A stretch of DNA of 64,000 bases from Sepioteuthis lessoniana (GCA_963585895.1 OY757911.1:62522965-62586964), one strand, 5' to 3'. Shown: positions 33,070 to 44,989, numbered from the stretch's first letter. The notes: a model not told the origin generated them from the sequence alone. Program-made: numbers and translations.

Positions 33070-33300
33070 GGGGTGTCCTTAAAGCGATGGACTGCGGAAT
33101 CGTAGTAAGCGAGTTTGTACTCCAGTCGCGCTATTACGTTCACTTTCGGGCAAGTACCCTTGGGAAAGGTATGAACCCCCTTATCCTATCAGCTATGGGT
33201 TAAATAGTATCACTACTGTTATTCTAGGAGAATGGCTTTGGCATTAAATAACCTACAAAGGTTGATATGCCATTAAACAAAGAAACCAAACCAAACCAAA
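33070..33300 (+). mobile_element. SINE1 with perfect target-site duplication
   Basis: Head (AAAGCGATGGACTGCGGAAT), central domain (CCCTTGGGAAAGGTATGAAC, CAGCTATGGGTTAAATAGTA) and tail (TACAAAGGTTGATATGCCAT, then CCAAACCAAACCAAA) are all present. CAAAGAGCTGTG flanks it at 33058-33069 and 33301-33312, a perfect 12-bp duplication. About 14 nt around box A are missing compared with the copy at 54066, so Pol III promoter function is doubtful. Confidence 0.9.
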
Positions 33301-33312
33301 CAAAGAGCTGTG

Positions 33313-35250
33313 CCAGCGAGAACCCTCGTGAATCTATATGAAGGTCCGTGACCGTAAAGGTAGAAAGGACCAGGGACGTTGGTCAGTAAAAGTCTGGGAC
33401 TCAGGGTCGAAGAGAACAGCAGTCTAAGAGCCTCGTTGTTGGGGGGAGAGACCCATGAGAGAAAGGTCTCGGGCAGACAGAAGGCAGCACGGAAGCAGTG
33501 AAAGCGATGGCCAAACAGAGACTGGGAACCGGGCGTAGAGATGAGTCAGCATTTTTGGTAGTTGTTTCGAATTTTCGCAAAGTTCTCAGAAAAACCACAT
33601 ATACACATACACAGAGTGCCAAAAATGCCATAGACCTCGCCTTCTTATGTTGTGCTGTCTTAAAAAAAGAATGCAGGGAAGGAAGAAAAAAGGAACGAGG
33701 GAGGAGTGAACAAGATATTGTGCACGGAGGAAGAACCCGGGTACACCTCTAAACATCTGATCAAATACATACGATTCTCATTTTACGAAGTGTATTGCTC
33801 CGTTTCTGTTCCTACACACTTTTCACTTTTGAGAAGAGAAAGAAAATACGAAAAATGAAATTGATATGTTTTGCTTTAAGGATTAGCTCTATAAGAACAT
33901 GAACACAGAAAAAGAAACCGAACCCTTTTCTCACGGATTAAACAACTGAAGGAGGCTGTAGAATTAATCGACCGAAACATTAGGTTGCCAACGAAATCGA
34001 CAACAAAAAACAATGGGATAAAAAGTAAGTGTCCAATAAATCATGCAACTACATTGAGGTTTATCGAATTCATTTAGTTTAAAATCAAATGAAAGGAATT
34101 CTATGTGTATTTTAAAAAGTTTATTCCATGTTTTACCTGGGGGTATCTTTTAATTATTATGTTGGGGGGGTGCTGGTAACAGGTTATTCTCCTACTTGAA
34201 GTTTTATAGCATCATGATAAAGTCCTGGCTGCATCAGACTGAAAAAAAGAACAGGAGTTCTCACGTTGGTTTGGTTTTTTGTAATGAATGACATATGAGA
34301 AGGATGGTATGTCCATTTGTTGAGAATGAAGTAGTGGCAATCAGTACACGTTATGAGATGAGTTTGTTTTTCTCGAGGTTTTATTAGAAATAAAACTCCG
34401 CTTGTCGTAATAGCACAAAAAATGTGAACAAGGCTGATAAAAGAAATTCCACAACAATTAGAATGTAAAAAAATAATTTTGTATAACAAAACAAACTAGG
34501 AAAAGTTAATAAAAAAATGTCAAATATGCTTATATGTTTGTTAGATATTTGAGTGTGTGGGTGTTTGTAATTAGAATATCATGCAAATGTAAGTGTTTGT
34601 TGTTCGAATATATCTGTATGTACCTGTGTTCGTCCGTAGGACAGTGAGGTTAAAAAATAACAAGTCCTACTTACATATATATACGTATGTATATACACAT
34701 GAAAACAAAATGTACATAGCAGCAAAGTATTCATCTGCTCGCTGGCTGAATGTGTGTGTCTGTAAGTGTGAAGTGACGTCTTCGTCCATAGAAAGTTTCG
34801 TATATTGAAGGATGGCAAATGAACTAATTTTATTTGGGCTAAGAATGTTTTTTGACCGGCTGCATGTTTTCCCATTTTCCGCTTGTGTGTTGCTGTCAAG
34901 TTGTCTCGTGCTGTGGAGAACTGAGAATGTTGGAAGCTGTGCCAGCACATGAGAGCAAAAAAGCAAAAGAGAAAGTTATTTCTGAAAGCGTGGAATATAT
35001 AGGTATCCTGATCACGTGACCAGTTCCAAAATCAAGATTTATTTTTGCGTGGGACAAATCCAAAACGCACGAACGTAGTTGAAAACACTAGCTGGGACTA
35101 TTCTGTCCAATCAGGTTCCCGTAACTATTTGATTTATTTTGACGTCTTACTATTTTTGTTCGGGGAACCAATGAGTCTTGGATCCTATTTTTCCAGAATT
35201 GTCTACACCACGCACTCCTTGCTGACAGTTTAAAAATACAGGAACGAAAA
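33313..35250. other. No repeat family recognised; mixed composition
   Basis: The part at 33330-33760 is GC-richer and purine-rich, with open but unfamiliar frames. At 34990-35180 an E-box-like CACGTG and two CCAAT motifs about 60 bp apart occur, which would fit a promoter but prove nothing. The rest is AT-rich. Confidence 0.3.
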
Positions 35251-35256
35251 TCCTAT

Positions 35257-35431
35257 TCATAAAAACCTTCGTAGGTTATATAATGTCAAAGTCCTTCTAG
35301 CAGATGAACGGCAGCGATAATATTTGGCCCAAAGTTGGGTGGGGGGATAAGGAGGTTTCAATACCTTTCCAATGACTCTTAGTCCAAAAGTGAATGTAAT
35401 AGTGAACTCACTTACTTCGAGGCCGCAGTCG
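35257..35431 (-). mobile_element. SINE1, reverse, diverged
   Basis: Tail complement (AACCTTCGTAGGTTATATAA), central-domain complement (GGTTTCAATACCTTTCCAAT) and part of the head (AACTCACTTACTTCGAGG) are in the expected order. Confidence 0.65.
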
Positions 35432-35439
35432 AACATTTT

Positions 35440-36080
35440 CCCCAGTTCTTCTCCCTTAACATAGTTATCACATTATAATATAAGTATTTTTCAAGTGAAA
35501 TAACTATATAACACTCTAATTCGGATCTCATCTATGACGCGCGTCGTGTGTAAATTTTTTTTTCACACAGTATATACTTTGATAATTTTTGTAAATGTTT
35601 ATGATTAAAATAGTCAAAGTGAGCATGAAGTATCAACGAAACTTGGAATTTTAAAAGTAACTTTTGCTTAAATTCTATCATCGATGGCTGACAACAGCTG
35701 GTTGTTATTTTTTTAAGAAACAGTTCCAAAATAATCTTAGTTTATGAACACGTGCTTTTAGGCATTTATTCGGTTATTTTGCGAATCTACCAGTCTGGAT
35801 ACACGTTTAATCATATAAGATAAAGTCGCGGATGGAAAAATCAAGCTAGAGATTATCTTCTTGTCGCGACCTTAGTGGGGGTGAGGGGGCCCAAAATATG
35901 AATGATCGATGCGAGACTTAATTAGGTCTGACAGGACAAAAAAGAGAAGCTATTTATTTTGGGCAGATAGCCCGGGGAGTAGACGCGAGACGTATAGAGA
36001 CAGAATTGCATCTACATGCAGTAAAGTCGAGTATAATCCACGCACCATCACGTTTTTATTTCGTGCTATAAAAATAATCC
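35440..36080. other. No repeat family recognised
   Basis: A CpG-containing stretch at 35850-36070 has AATAAAA- and TATA-like motifs on the minus strand and could be an LTR remnant. No termini were found. Confidence 0.3.
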
Positions 36081-36084
36081 CTCC

Positions 36085-36089
36085 TCCTC

Positions 36090-36126
<37 letters not shown>

Positions 36127-36220
36127 CCGTAACTTCAGAAGTTGGCTTTCGACAACAAAAGGCACAACCCTGTTCTATCCAGCAAAGATTATAAACCGAT
36201 GACGTTATTTTGGCGCAATT

Positions 36221-36313
<93 letters not shown>
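36085..36313. repeat. (CT)n, (TA)n and (GT)n microsatellites
   Basis: CT repeats at about 36091-36123, TA repeats at 36224-36281 and GT repeats at 36282-36312. Confidence 0.95.
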
Positions 36314-36314
<1 letters not shown>

Positions 36315-37240
36315 TGGAGTGCCTATTAGTACATCCATGAGAATTTTTTCGTAGAAGCATTTTTATTAACCAAAGTTTCCAAGATTTTATTATTTCTCGT
36401 GAAACATTATACAATCAAAACGGATATGATTAGGTATTACCTTTTACTAAAATCTACACAAACAGAAGTCTCCATCTAATATGAATAGAGAACATCCCCA
36501 AAATGATTATACACTTGATATATATTCATGCATTTTTTCATTGTTAGAGAGTTTCAAAGCTATAGAGTTTAGAAATAAGTAATGCTTAATAATTTTGACT
36601 CTACTCCAAATAATATTATCCCAGTAATTTTGGTTTAGAAGTAAATCAACATCTTATGTGTGAAAAATGTTTCGTAGGTGTATTTATTCATGGGTGATAC
36701 TGTTTATTAGAGGGGTAAATGTAACAGAAGGGTCAATGATATTATTCTGTTATTGACTCTTGGCCTACATTATATAGCGTGCGTAAAAGTTCTCAGTCGC
36801 ATCTTCATAGTAAATTCACTTCTGAATAAGCAGTAGGCCTTTTAAAAATAAGATTGTAATTTTCTCCCACCAAAGGTAGATAAATAGATAGATATGTGTG
36901 TGTATGTTTGTACGTATATGTGTGTCTTTGTGTTTTGAATTCCTTTTGTTAAAAGAGGAGACCAGCCGTTCAGCCGAAAAGTGCGAAAGTTCACTATTTC
37001 TACTCTTAAAATAGTCCGGAAATCGCATTTCTCTGCCTCGCACCCACAATCAATCATTTTGACTCTCTCTTATTTCGTCCCTAATTGTGAAGTGGAAATA
37101 ATTCTAAATAAATTCCCCCGTTACTATTTCTGCAACAGGCATCAACCTTAATGACCAAAACTTATTCAGCGTTAACTCTGACACATCTTCTGTGTGAGTA
37201 TATTTATTTACTCAGGTATTGGTTTTTGTGTTTACATAGT

Positions 37241-37245
<5 letters not shown>
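36314..37245. other. AT-rich DNA, nothing recognised
   Basis: No family match or coding region is seen. Confidence 0.5.

Positions 37246-37310
<65 letters not shown>
37246..37310. repeat. (GT)n microsatellite
   Basis: About 32 GT units, nearly uninterrupted. Confidence 0.95.
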
Positions 37311-37312
<2 letters not shown>

Positions 37313-37409
37313 AATGTATTCGGATCAACCATTGATACGTAATTAAACACTATTGATTGTGTTTAGATATTTGCACGTGTTAATGTTTAAAAGTGTAGGA
37401 GGTGCACAA

Positions 37410-37446
<37 letters not shown>

Positions 37447-37910
37447 CTGGCCCAGTCGGATGGGACTGCAGAATACACCCACTGCATCTCTGCAGAAGAG
37501 ACTTCTCCAACGAGTGTCTTGGATATAACACAAAGCAATCAGATGGTAAGGCTTCAGTAATGCTGAAGCTTTGGGGAATAGATGAGTGCCCTTTTAATGC
37601 CATCACTCCCAGGACAACTCCAACCCGGAGTGGTAGCAACTAGGATCCTATCTATGGGTCGAACAGAACTAAACTGTGTACTTATGCTAAACTGAATTAC
37701 TTGAAATAGAACTGTTTTTGACATTCAAACTGTGTTTAGTTGCGTACTAAGGCTAAACTGAATTGTTTAAAATAGAACTGTTTTATATTCAACTGTGTGT
37801 CAGCAAAAAAGTGAACTTATGCTAAACTGAATCGTTTGAAATAGAACTGTTTTATATTTGACTTTGTGTGTACAAAAATCTCTACTTATACTAAGTGAAT
37901 TGTTTACGAT
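37447..37910 (+). mobile_element. Family H retroposon, tail missing
   Basis: The head begins GGCCCAGTCGGATGGGACTG immediately after a (CA)n/(TA)n tract (37410-37446). It includes GTGTCTTGGATATAACAC and TGATGGTAAGGCTTC. Three to four core units (ACTTATGCTAAACTGAATTA and similar) follow to about 37910. The tail shared with SINE1 is absent. Confidence 0.75.
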
Positions 37911-38209
37911 GGTCAATAAATAAATAAGGTGAAATCTACCGAAAAAGTTGGCAAGAGGAAACACTGTTAACGGATGCAGCCTTTTCAAGAAAATAAAAAA
38001 TAATGGGTCTTTTCATCACCCAAAATATTTTCAGCATGAATTTTTTTACTGTCCGCTGAGCCCGAAACTTTTTTCTTTAGTGGAGAGTCAGTATATTTCC
38101 ACTCCATAGACTGTCTTTTTGAATCAGACTCGCAGTGGCAAACCAATTTTTAGCATGAAATCATGGTATTTTCGGCTTAGAAGAAAATTCCCTTTTTATA
38201 AGAAAGTAT

Positions 38210-38714
38210 TTAGGTGTGGTCTTACTCATGGGAAATATGGAATATTGATCTCTGGCTAGGACTACATGACTAGACATGAAAATCGGAATATGAGAATATT
38301 GGTATTGGAAAGCTTACAAAGAGAATGACAAAAATAATAAAAAGAGTAAAAAATTAGAGTAATGAGTTGAGACTGAAGAAATTAGGATTAACAACTTTAC
38401 TAAGAAGAAGAATGGAAGGTGGTCTTATTGAATTATTTTTTTAAATTATACAGAATTTCTAATTATGATAGACATTATATTCAATATCCCTAATTGAACA
38501 AAAAATTCAAAGTCAAGGCAGATCTTAAAACTAAGTCTACAAACGAATTAGATTTTTGGTAACAGAATAATATATTTTTGAAAGAAATTGCTCAATCAGA
38601 TAAAAAAAAACAATTGCGTAAAATATTTTAGGATTAAATTGGATGATTTCAGAGAAAATGATAAAAAGAACTATAGATGGAATTTCGGAAACTAACGAAT
38701 GAATTACTTAAGAG

Positions 38715-38720
<6 letters not shown>
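38210..38720 (+). mobile_element. CR1/L2-like LINE, RT C-terminal fragment
   Basis: Plus-strand frames give pieces like LRLKKLGLTTLLRRRMEGG and ELFFKLYRIS. These fit the LSYEERLKKLGLTTLEERRKRGDLIEVFKI segment seen after the RT in CR1/L2/Jockey-type LINEs. Several frame changes and stops interrupt it. It ends near the (TA)n tract at 38717-38778. The clade cannot be fixed from this piece. Confidence 0.55.

Positions 38721-38778
<58 letters not shown>
38717..38778. repeat. (TA)n microsatellite
   Basis: Long uninterrupted TA tract next to the LINE fragment. Confidence 0.95.
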
Positions 38779-38781
<3 letters not shown>

Positions 38782-38999
38782 ATTATTAGTGTATATGATC
38801 GGCACACCTTCTTTTTTTTTTTAGGTTGATGTTATAAAATACTAAAAGCAGAGATGCCCGATGACGAATAATAAGTAAACAAGTATTTTTGTGTGTATGA
38901 GTGTATGGCCCGCTGAATTGTCCTCTGAAGAATAACTGGTCACATTTGTGACATGAACACAGAAATTAATCAACCCTTGGGTCAGGGTTGCCACATTAT

Positions 39000-40765
39000 A
39001 CTATCCATGAAAAAATTACTCCTCCAATCCAAATCAACATGAGACTCAGGTGACAGATCTAAGAGTCATCATCGGCAGGCGCTCTCTTGATAGAAAATAT
39101 GGGCAAATGAGAAGCATTCGGGAAATATTGGCTGTTCAGGTACATGAATGACAACGAGGTAACTACTCAATAGAGAGACCCCAACGGGAAAAAATTGACC
39201 AAAAAAGACAACAAAAACGTTCTTCACTGATATTTTAAGAATAATCCGACACAAAGCGGGTATAGAAAAATAATGATAGAGAGTCGTTGTGAATTCGCTC
39301 GATTTTATATCGCAAGATTGCAAACCAATCTAGAATGATATCAATACTAGAATACAAGAAATATGTAAACTAGAAAATGGGGAAGGATATGAACATGATC
39401 CCCGAATCCGAAACGAAACATCAAGTTCTGAAAAGAAAAGGATCCCCAAAATGAATTGATACAATAATTTCAGGAAACCGAAACATCCCACACCTCAGAT
39501 CCTAAAAACAAATACAAACGGGAGAAGACAAATAAATCTAGTGTTGATTAAGAAAATTGTGACTGAAAAGAAAACTACATTACCATCTCTTAAAAACTAA
39601 CATCGGAAAAAAAGGCTTGATAGAAACCGAAAAAGTAAACGAATTATAACGAAATATTTTAATGCACAGCATAACTGAACAAGCTATTTTATACAAGAGC
39701 AAAATTAGTCTGTGATAAAATCGGTGTATCCCAAAGGAACCCAAAACGATATACAAAATTTGGACGGGAAATTCGGTTAGTAGGACAGATAAAAAATTGC
39801 GATAACAAGCGAAAGTACTAAGGAAGAAAAAACACGTGGATATGTTGGGATGAGAATAAAAAAAAACAGACAAGCCTGATAATGCGACTTGAAGAGATAA
39901 ATAAAAAAGTATTAGTGAAAGAAGGGAGACTTTAAAATACCGAGACCACATCAAGCAATGCAGACAAAACAAGACATTCCAAAATGACAAAGAAAATTCT
40001 AACAATAGGTCGATGGAGCATACATGAAGATATACCAACAACCAGATGCAAATAACTGCATTGATATTTTAAGGGAAAAAAAGGCGAAATCTCTCAGAAA
40101 GAAAACCTTAAGATAGAAACCGAATCTCTTTTAATAACAGCACAAAACAAACGCCAATCACATTATAAGTGAATCTGGCAACCTAGCGCAAAGTGATTAT
40201 AAGACTAGACACGACTGAGTGGGAAAGGTGATCAACAGGGAATTGTGCAAGAAATAAAATCTGACCAGAGAACGAAATGGTACATGCATAAACCAGAATC
40301 CATCCAGAAGCATGAGATGGATAATATTTTCTGGGCTTTTGAGATAGGAACAGATCTTCTAATTCCAGCCAGAAGACTAGACCTAGTGATGATTAACAAA
40401 AACAAAAAACCTTCTGTCATATGGACTTTGTTGCTCCAGCGGACATCAGAGTAAAAATTACAGAAAACAAAAAGAGAAACTTCAATAAAGAATTTAATAA
40501 GTTGTGGAATATAAAAACAATGGTGATATTAAATGTAGTTGGCGCGCTTAGAACGGTCTTGAAAAGCTTGAAAAGTGGCTTGAAGAGTTGAAAATCTGAG
40601 GACGAATCGAGACCATCCAGACTACAGCATTGTTAAAATCAGCCACAATGCTGAGAAGAGTCCTGGAGATCTGAGGCCACTTGCTATCCTGCAGACTCCT
40701 GTAAAATACCATCAGCTAACACTTGAGTGAAAAACTCGCAAATAATAATAATAATAATAATAATC
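39000..40765 (+). mobile_element. R4/Dong-like LINE fragment, copy g, RT lacking
   Basis: The 3' end lies at (AAT)n 40741-40764, preceded by ACCATCAGCTAACACTTGAG. An open stretch at 40245-40454 encodes TKWYMHKPESIQKHEMDNI and FEIGTDLLIPARRLDLVMI. This is the restriction-like endonuclease entry region (the family PD reads LD here). Upstream, near 39925-39990, KYRDHIKQCRQNKTFQ matches the segment before the RT. Only about 100 nt separate these from ENLKIETESLLITAQN, which lies after the RT, so the whole RT domain is deleted. The extreme 5' part from 39000 is a weaker assignment. Confidence 0.65.
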
Positions 40766-41844
40766 AAAGGAATAAATACCTGGGCTGTCCCCCTCAGAAG
40801 ATAGTCGGGACCATTCTTGAAGTCAATTTGAGTAGAACAAATGGACCAGAGAACAAGAAAACTAATGACCATGCACAAGGCATTGCATCCCAGAGATGAC
40901 GTTGACAGATAGCAAGAAAAGCAAGGAAGAACAGGACTTCCCATTACTGAAGACAGTGTTGACGCAACAATACAACGACTTGAAGACTATTTAGAAAGGC
41001 GTGGAGGAAAACAGATTACAGCCACCAGAAACAATATTGACAACATGAGGACTAACCGATCGACAATAAACAGAAAACAAAATTGGGTTGAAAAACAACT
41101 CTATGAACGTTTTAAGTGACTAATAAGCGATATCCCACACAAGAAAACGTGAATGTGGCTAATAAAGGGAAACCTTAAAAGAGAAATTGGATCTCTCTTG
41201 AAAATAGCACAAAATAATGTTAAAAAAAATAATCATATCAAAACAAGAATAGATAAGACGCAACAAAACAGCCGATATATAAGACTAGACATGACTTGGT
41301 GGGCAAGGTGATCCACTGGAAGTTGTACAAGAAATTTAAATTTGAACAATCGAACAAATGGTATATACATAACCCAACATCTGTCCTGGAGAATGACATA
41401 CCCAAGCTTCTATGGGATTTCGAAATAAAAACGGACCACCTAATTTCAGCCAGACGAACAGACCTTATAATAATCACCAATAAAAAAAAAGATAACTTGC
41501 AAAATTGTGGACTTTGCTGTTCCGGCTGACCACAGAGTAAAATTGAAAGAAAGGGAAAAGAAGGATAAATACCTCGACCTTGCTAGGAATTGAAAAAAAA
41601 CTGTGGGACATGAAAGTGACGATGATAACAATTGTGATTGGTGCTTTTCGTACAATTACCAAAGGATTATTAAAGGGACTGTAGGACTTGGAAATAAGAC
41701 TATGAGTGGAGACCATCCAAATTACTGCATTATTGAGATCGGCGAGAACACTAAAATGAGTCCTGGGGATTTGAGGAGACTTGCTCTCTCTCTCCTGTGA
41801 AAGACCATCAGCGTTAGCTGATGGTAAAAAACTCTCGAGGAGTA

Positions 41845-41888
<44 letters not shown>
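40766..41888 (+). mobile_element. R4/Dong-like LINE fragment, copy h
   Basis: This starts right after copy g's (AAT)n tail and runs from the region just downstream of the RT (near 40850, TNGPENKKTNDHAQG) to its own (AAT)n tail at 41849-41887. The open stretch at 41296-41529 encodes MVGKVIHWKLYKKFKFEQSN and then KLLWDFEIKTDHLISARRTD. The family RPD catalytic motif is changed to RTD. A second frame at 41603-41800 covers the C-terminus. It is the most complete endonuclease half in the window. Confidence 0.75.
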
Positions 41889-41889
<1 letters not shown>

Positions 41890-42080
41890 TGGGAAATGTG
41901 CAAGAGACTGAAATTCAATCATACTCACAAGTACATATGCAGAAACCAGAAGCCATACGAGAGAATGAGATGCATACAATCCTCTGGAATTTTGGGAGAC
42001 AAACGGGTCACCTAATCCTGGCTAGAAGACAAGACTTTATGCTCACTAACAAAAAAGAAAAATTGCCATCTAGTGAATTT
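41889..42080 (+). mobile_element. R4/Dong-like LINE fragment, copy i
   Basis: Directly after copy h's (AAT)n tract the sequence resumes at the HWELC region. It encodes parts like NWEMCKRLKFNHTHKYICRN and, in another frame, NFGRQTGHLILARRQDFML. It stops in the endonuclease region near 42075 without a tail. Confidence 0.65.
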
Positions 42081-42094
42081 TGACATTCATATTA

Positions 42095-42405
42095 TATGTA
42101 ATTTTGAAGTAAAATGGTTAATTTCAACTCTCTTTTTTAAACGAGTTAAAAGTCATTTATTTGCACACTGTTAAATGGTTTCAAGTACAGAAAATATTGT
42201 ATTTTACTTATAGGTGGGTCCCTAACATGTATTTCCACTCCGGGTCAAAGTTGACCAGGGAGTAATGGCAATCAAGGTGTACTTTTCATTCCCCAAATCT
42301 CCTGGACTGGATCCTCATCATCCGATAGTTTAGTGTTATATCCATGGTACTCTTTAGAGATACAGCTGGTGTATTCTATACCCTCAGCTGATTCAGGTGG
42401 AAGGA
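42095..42405 (-). mobile_element. Family H, variant B, tail missing
   Basis: Variant B core unit (TTAAATGGTTTCAAGTACAG) then a head with TTCCACTCCGGGTCAAAG, GGCAATCAAGGTGTAC and CTGGTGTATTCTATACCCTC. The hairpin arms are decayed (CAGCTGG/TCAGCTGA). Confidence 0.6.
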
Positions 42406-42514
42406 CTGTCACCGGGATTATTTTGAAAAAAAATAGCGTTTTATTCAGTGTTCATTTCCGTTTTGGTAAATACAGATTCATTCTTCGTACTTTTTGAACG
42501 GGCATCGTATATGG

Positions 42515-43184
42515 TTTGGTTTAGTTGTTTGGGTTTTATGGCATATCAGCCTATGTAGGTTATCTAATACCAAATCAATGTTTTAAAAAATTATTGGTTC
42601 TATTTCAGACAATTCAGTTTAGCATGAGTACACAGTTTAATTGTCAAAAACATTTCTATTTCAAGCTATTCAGTTGAGTTAATCGGTTCTTATTCAACCC
42701 ATTCAATTTAGTATAAGTATAGATTTTCTTTACGCAGTTAAATGTCAAAACAGTTCTATATCAAACAATTCAGTTTAGCGTAAGTACAGTTTCGATGTCA
42801 CAAACAGTTCTCTTTCAAACAATTCAGTTTAGCATAAGTAAGCAGTTTAAATTCAAATACATTTTAATTGTCAAAAGCATTGCTACTTTAAGCTATTCAG
42901 TTTAGTCAAACAGTCCTCTTTCAAACAATTCAGTTCAGCATAAGTAAATAATTTAGTTCTACTTAACCCATAGATAGGGCCCAATCAGGTGCTACCATTC
43001 CGGGCCAAAGTGGACCTGGGAGCAATGGCAATGAAGGAGTACTCCGCATTCCCTAAAGTCCCAGCATCACACGAACCTCACCATCAGATTGTTTACTATC
43101 ATATCCAGGACATGCGTTGGGGGGATCTTACCCCTCTGTAGAGGTGCAGTCGATTTATTCTACAGCCCCTAGCCGACTGAGCAA
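42515..43184 (-). mobile_element. Family H retroposon, complete monomer
   Basis: This is the reference copy, 670 bp. The tail (42515-42575) is followed by six to seven core units built on TCAAACAATTCAGTTTAGCA and then the head (42960-43184) ending CCGACTGAGCAA. GCATCGTATATGG occurs at 42502-42514 and again at 43185-43197, a perfect 13-bp target-site duplication. No ORF is present, so the element is non-autonomous. Confidence 0.85.
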
Positions 43185-43197
43185 GCATCGTATATGG

Positions 43198-43845
43198 GTA
43201 TGTGGGCGTACACGTATGTAGTTGTATATGTAAGTGTACTTACAAGTGTTGAGATATCATAACATTTGTTTGTATGTAAATATATTTTCAGTACATTATA
43301 AGTGGGTGTTTATATATTTGTTTTGTTGACTTTATTTGTAGTGTTATTTACTATCTAACCAAATGGGAATTGCGTACTTCTTATTATTCTATTTACGCCA
43401 AGATGATTTTTATTTCACGTTTACAGTTTTATATTTTCGTGAAATATGTCACTTATCTTTGTGACATTTGTATGTATACTCAATGTCAACGTGTGATATC
43501 ATATCGACGACTATCTTTAGTGCCACTTCCAAACCTAAAAAGAAACCAACTTTCCTTGGAGATATTTTTTCAGATAGTTCCACGTGATTAATCGACAACA
43601 CCGACGATTTGAAAATTGCCAATGTCAAGAACAAAAATGATAGATTCTTCTTCTTTTTCTTCTTTTAAATGTCAGTGAATTCTTCAAAGTACAAGTTAGA
43701 TACGACAAAAACAAACTTAGTGCTAGGGCGCTACCAAGACTTTAATCAAGATAAATTAAGGGTTACACTTGGCTGCTTATAAGTTTGAGTGTAACGCATG
43801 GAAACCAGCGAAATTTAGCAAGAATGACAGCTACTATCTTGCGGC
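43198..43845. other. AT-rich DNA, nothing recognised
   Basis: No family match or coding region is seen. Confidence 0.5.
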
Positions 43846-43849
43846 ACCT

Positions 43850-44125
43850 TTGCATCCCTTGATCAAGGTCAGTTTTAAACGGAGCTTAACAGTCTTGAAT
43901 TCAGAGTTTTCTTTTTCCAAGACTGGTTGCCGTACAGGGTTTAAATATCCCAGTCCGTCCAACTGTTTACCCATTGCTAGAAGAAGAAGAATTCGATGCG
44001 ATACCTTTCCCCAAGGGTATTAGAATTATGCGAAATGCAAACAGTGTTGTCCATGATTTGAACTTGGATTGTCTTATTCATTTGCTACGACAATAACAAT
44101 TGCCTCACAAGGTCTTTCAAAAGAG
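43850..44125 (-). mobile_element. SINE2, diverged
   Basis: Tail complement (AAGGTCAGTTTTAAACGGAG), middle (CCAGTCCGTCCAACTG), central-domain complement (GATACCTTTCCCCAAGGGTA) and head complement (CATGATTTGAACTTGGATTG) are in order. Confidence 0.75.
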
Positions 44126-44329
44126 GTGGTGCCTTCAATAAGACTTTTTTTTTTATATTGGCATTTAAAATTGTCGTAGACTCTTGAAAATTCACTATGA
44201 CATTGCTTTAAATCTTATGAGATAACTGACCAATTTTTATGATTTCACGTTCAAATAAATAGCTACAGCAGGAATTAGAATACAGCCTACTAAAGTGTGA
44301 TTGTCACAGCTGGTAATTTTCAAAAATGT

Positions 44330-44984
44330 AATCTGGACATGAGGACACTTTAGAAGAACGATATGCAATAAAATTCTGTTTTAAACTTGGAAAAAAGGCC
44401 ACAGAAACGTATGGAATGCTTCAGGCTGCTTTTCGACCATCTTGCATGAATTAAGCATCAGTTTTTGAGTGGCAGAGGAGATTCAAGGAAGGCATGGAGT
44501 CTGTGAGGGGTGATGAGAGGTGTGAGAGGAGTTAGGAAGTCAATACACCTGAGTTGATTGGCCAAAGGGTTAGGTCGGAAGAGGCCAGCACTCTTCAAAT
44601 CGGTTCAGTGGCACTTCCACCAGGACAATGCACCAGTCCACAACTCCATCCTTGTCACAGACTATTTGACCAAGATGGGCATCAAGACAGTTCCTCAGCC
44701 TCCCTATAATCCAGACCTTGCTCCTCGTGACTTTTGGTTATTCCCTAAGCTCAGAGGCTGTCCTAATGAGACAACTGAGGAGATGAAAGAGGCTGTGACG
44801 AAGGTCATTGACACGCTCACGCAGGAGGACTTCCATGGGGCCTTCCAGAAGTTGTTGGAACGGTACAACAAGTGCATTGAAGCCGGAGGAGATTACTTCA
44901 AAGGGGACTAGAGTTTCATGTGTGTATTATCAATAAATTGCCCATACGAAAAAAAGTCTAGAAACTTATTTAATGAATCTCGTA
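44330..44984 (+). mobile_element. Mariner-type transposon, internally deleted
   Basis: A transposase-derived region with a 3' end near 44984 (a terminal CTCGTA next to TA). N-terminal helix-turn-helix codons (TLEERYAIKFCFKLGKKATE, near 44348) and the C-terminal catalytic half are present. The middle is lost. I could not find the 5' inverted repeat, so the left boundary is approximate. Confidence 0.75.
44558..44911 (+). pseudogene. Mariner transposase C-terminal fragment
   Basis: A 117-codon open frame starts with a few unrelated residues. It then reads WHFHQDNAPVHNSILVTDYL, holding the second catalytic aspartate in QDNAPVH, and PPYNPDLAPRDFWLFPKLRG, holding the third in APRD. It closes with QEDFHGAFQKLLERYNKCIE, the normal mariner C-terminus. 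Full mariner transposases are about 340-350 residues. The first catalytic aspartate and the linker after the helix-turn-helix are deleted, and upstream codons contain stops. The protein cannot be functional. The long clean frame suggests a relatively recent copy. Confidence 0.85.
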
Positions 44985-44989
44985 TATTT

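Noticed and set aside
35000-35180. Host promoter from E-box and CCAAT motifs
   Set aside because: Motifs this short are expected by chance and no adjacent exon is recognisable.
36142-36354. Cysteine/valine-rich small protein
   Set aside because: Translation of (TA)n and (GT)n repeats only.
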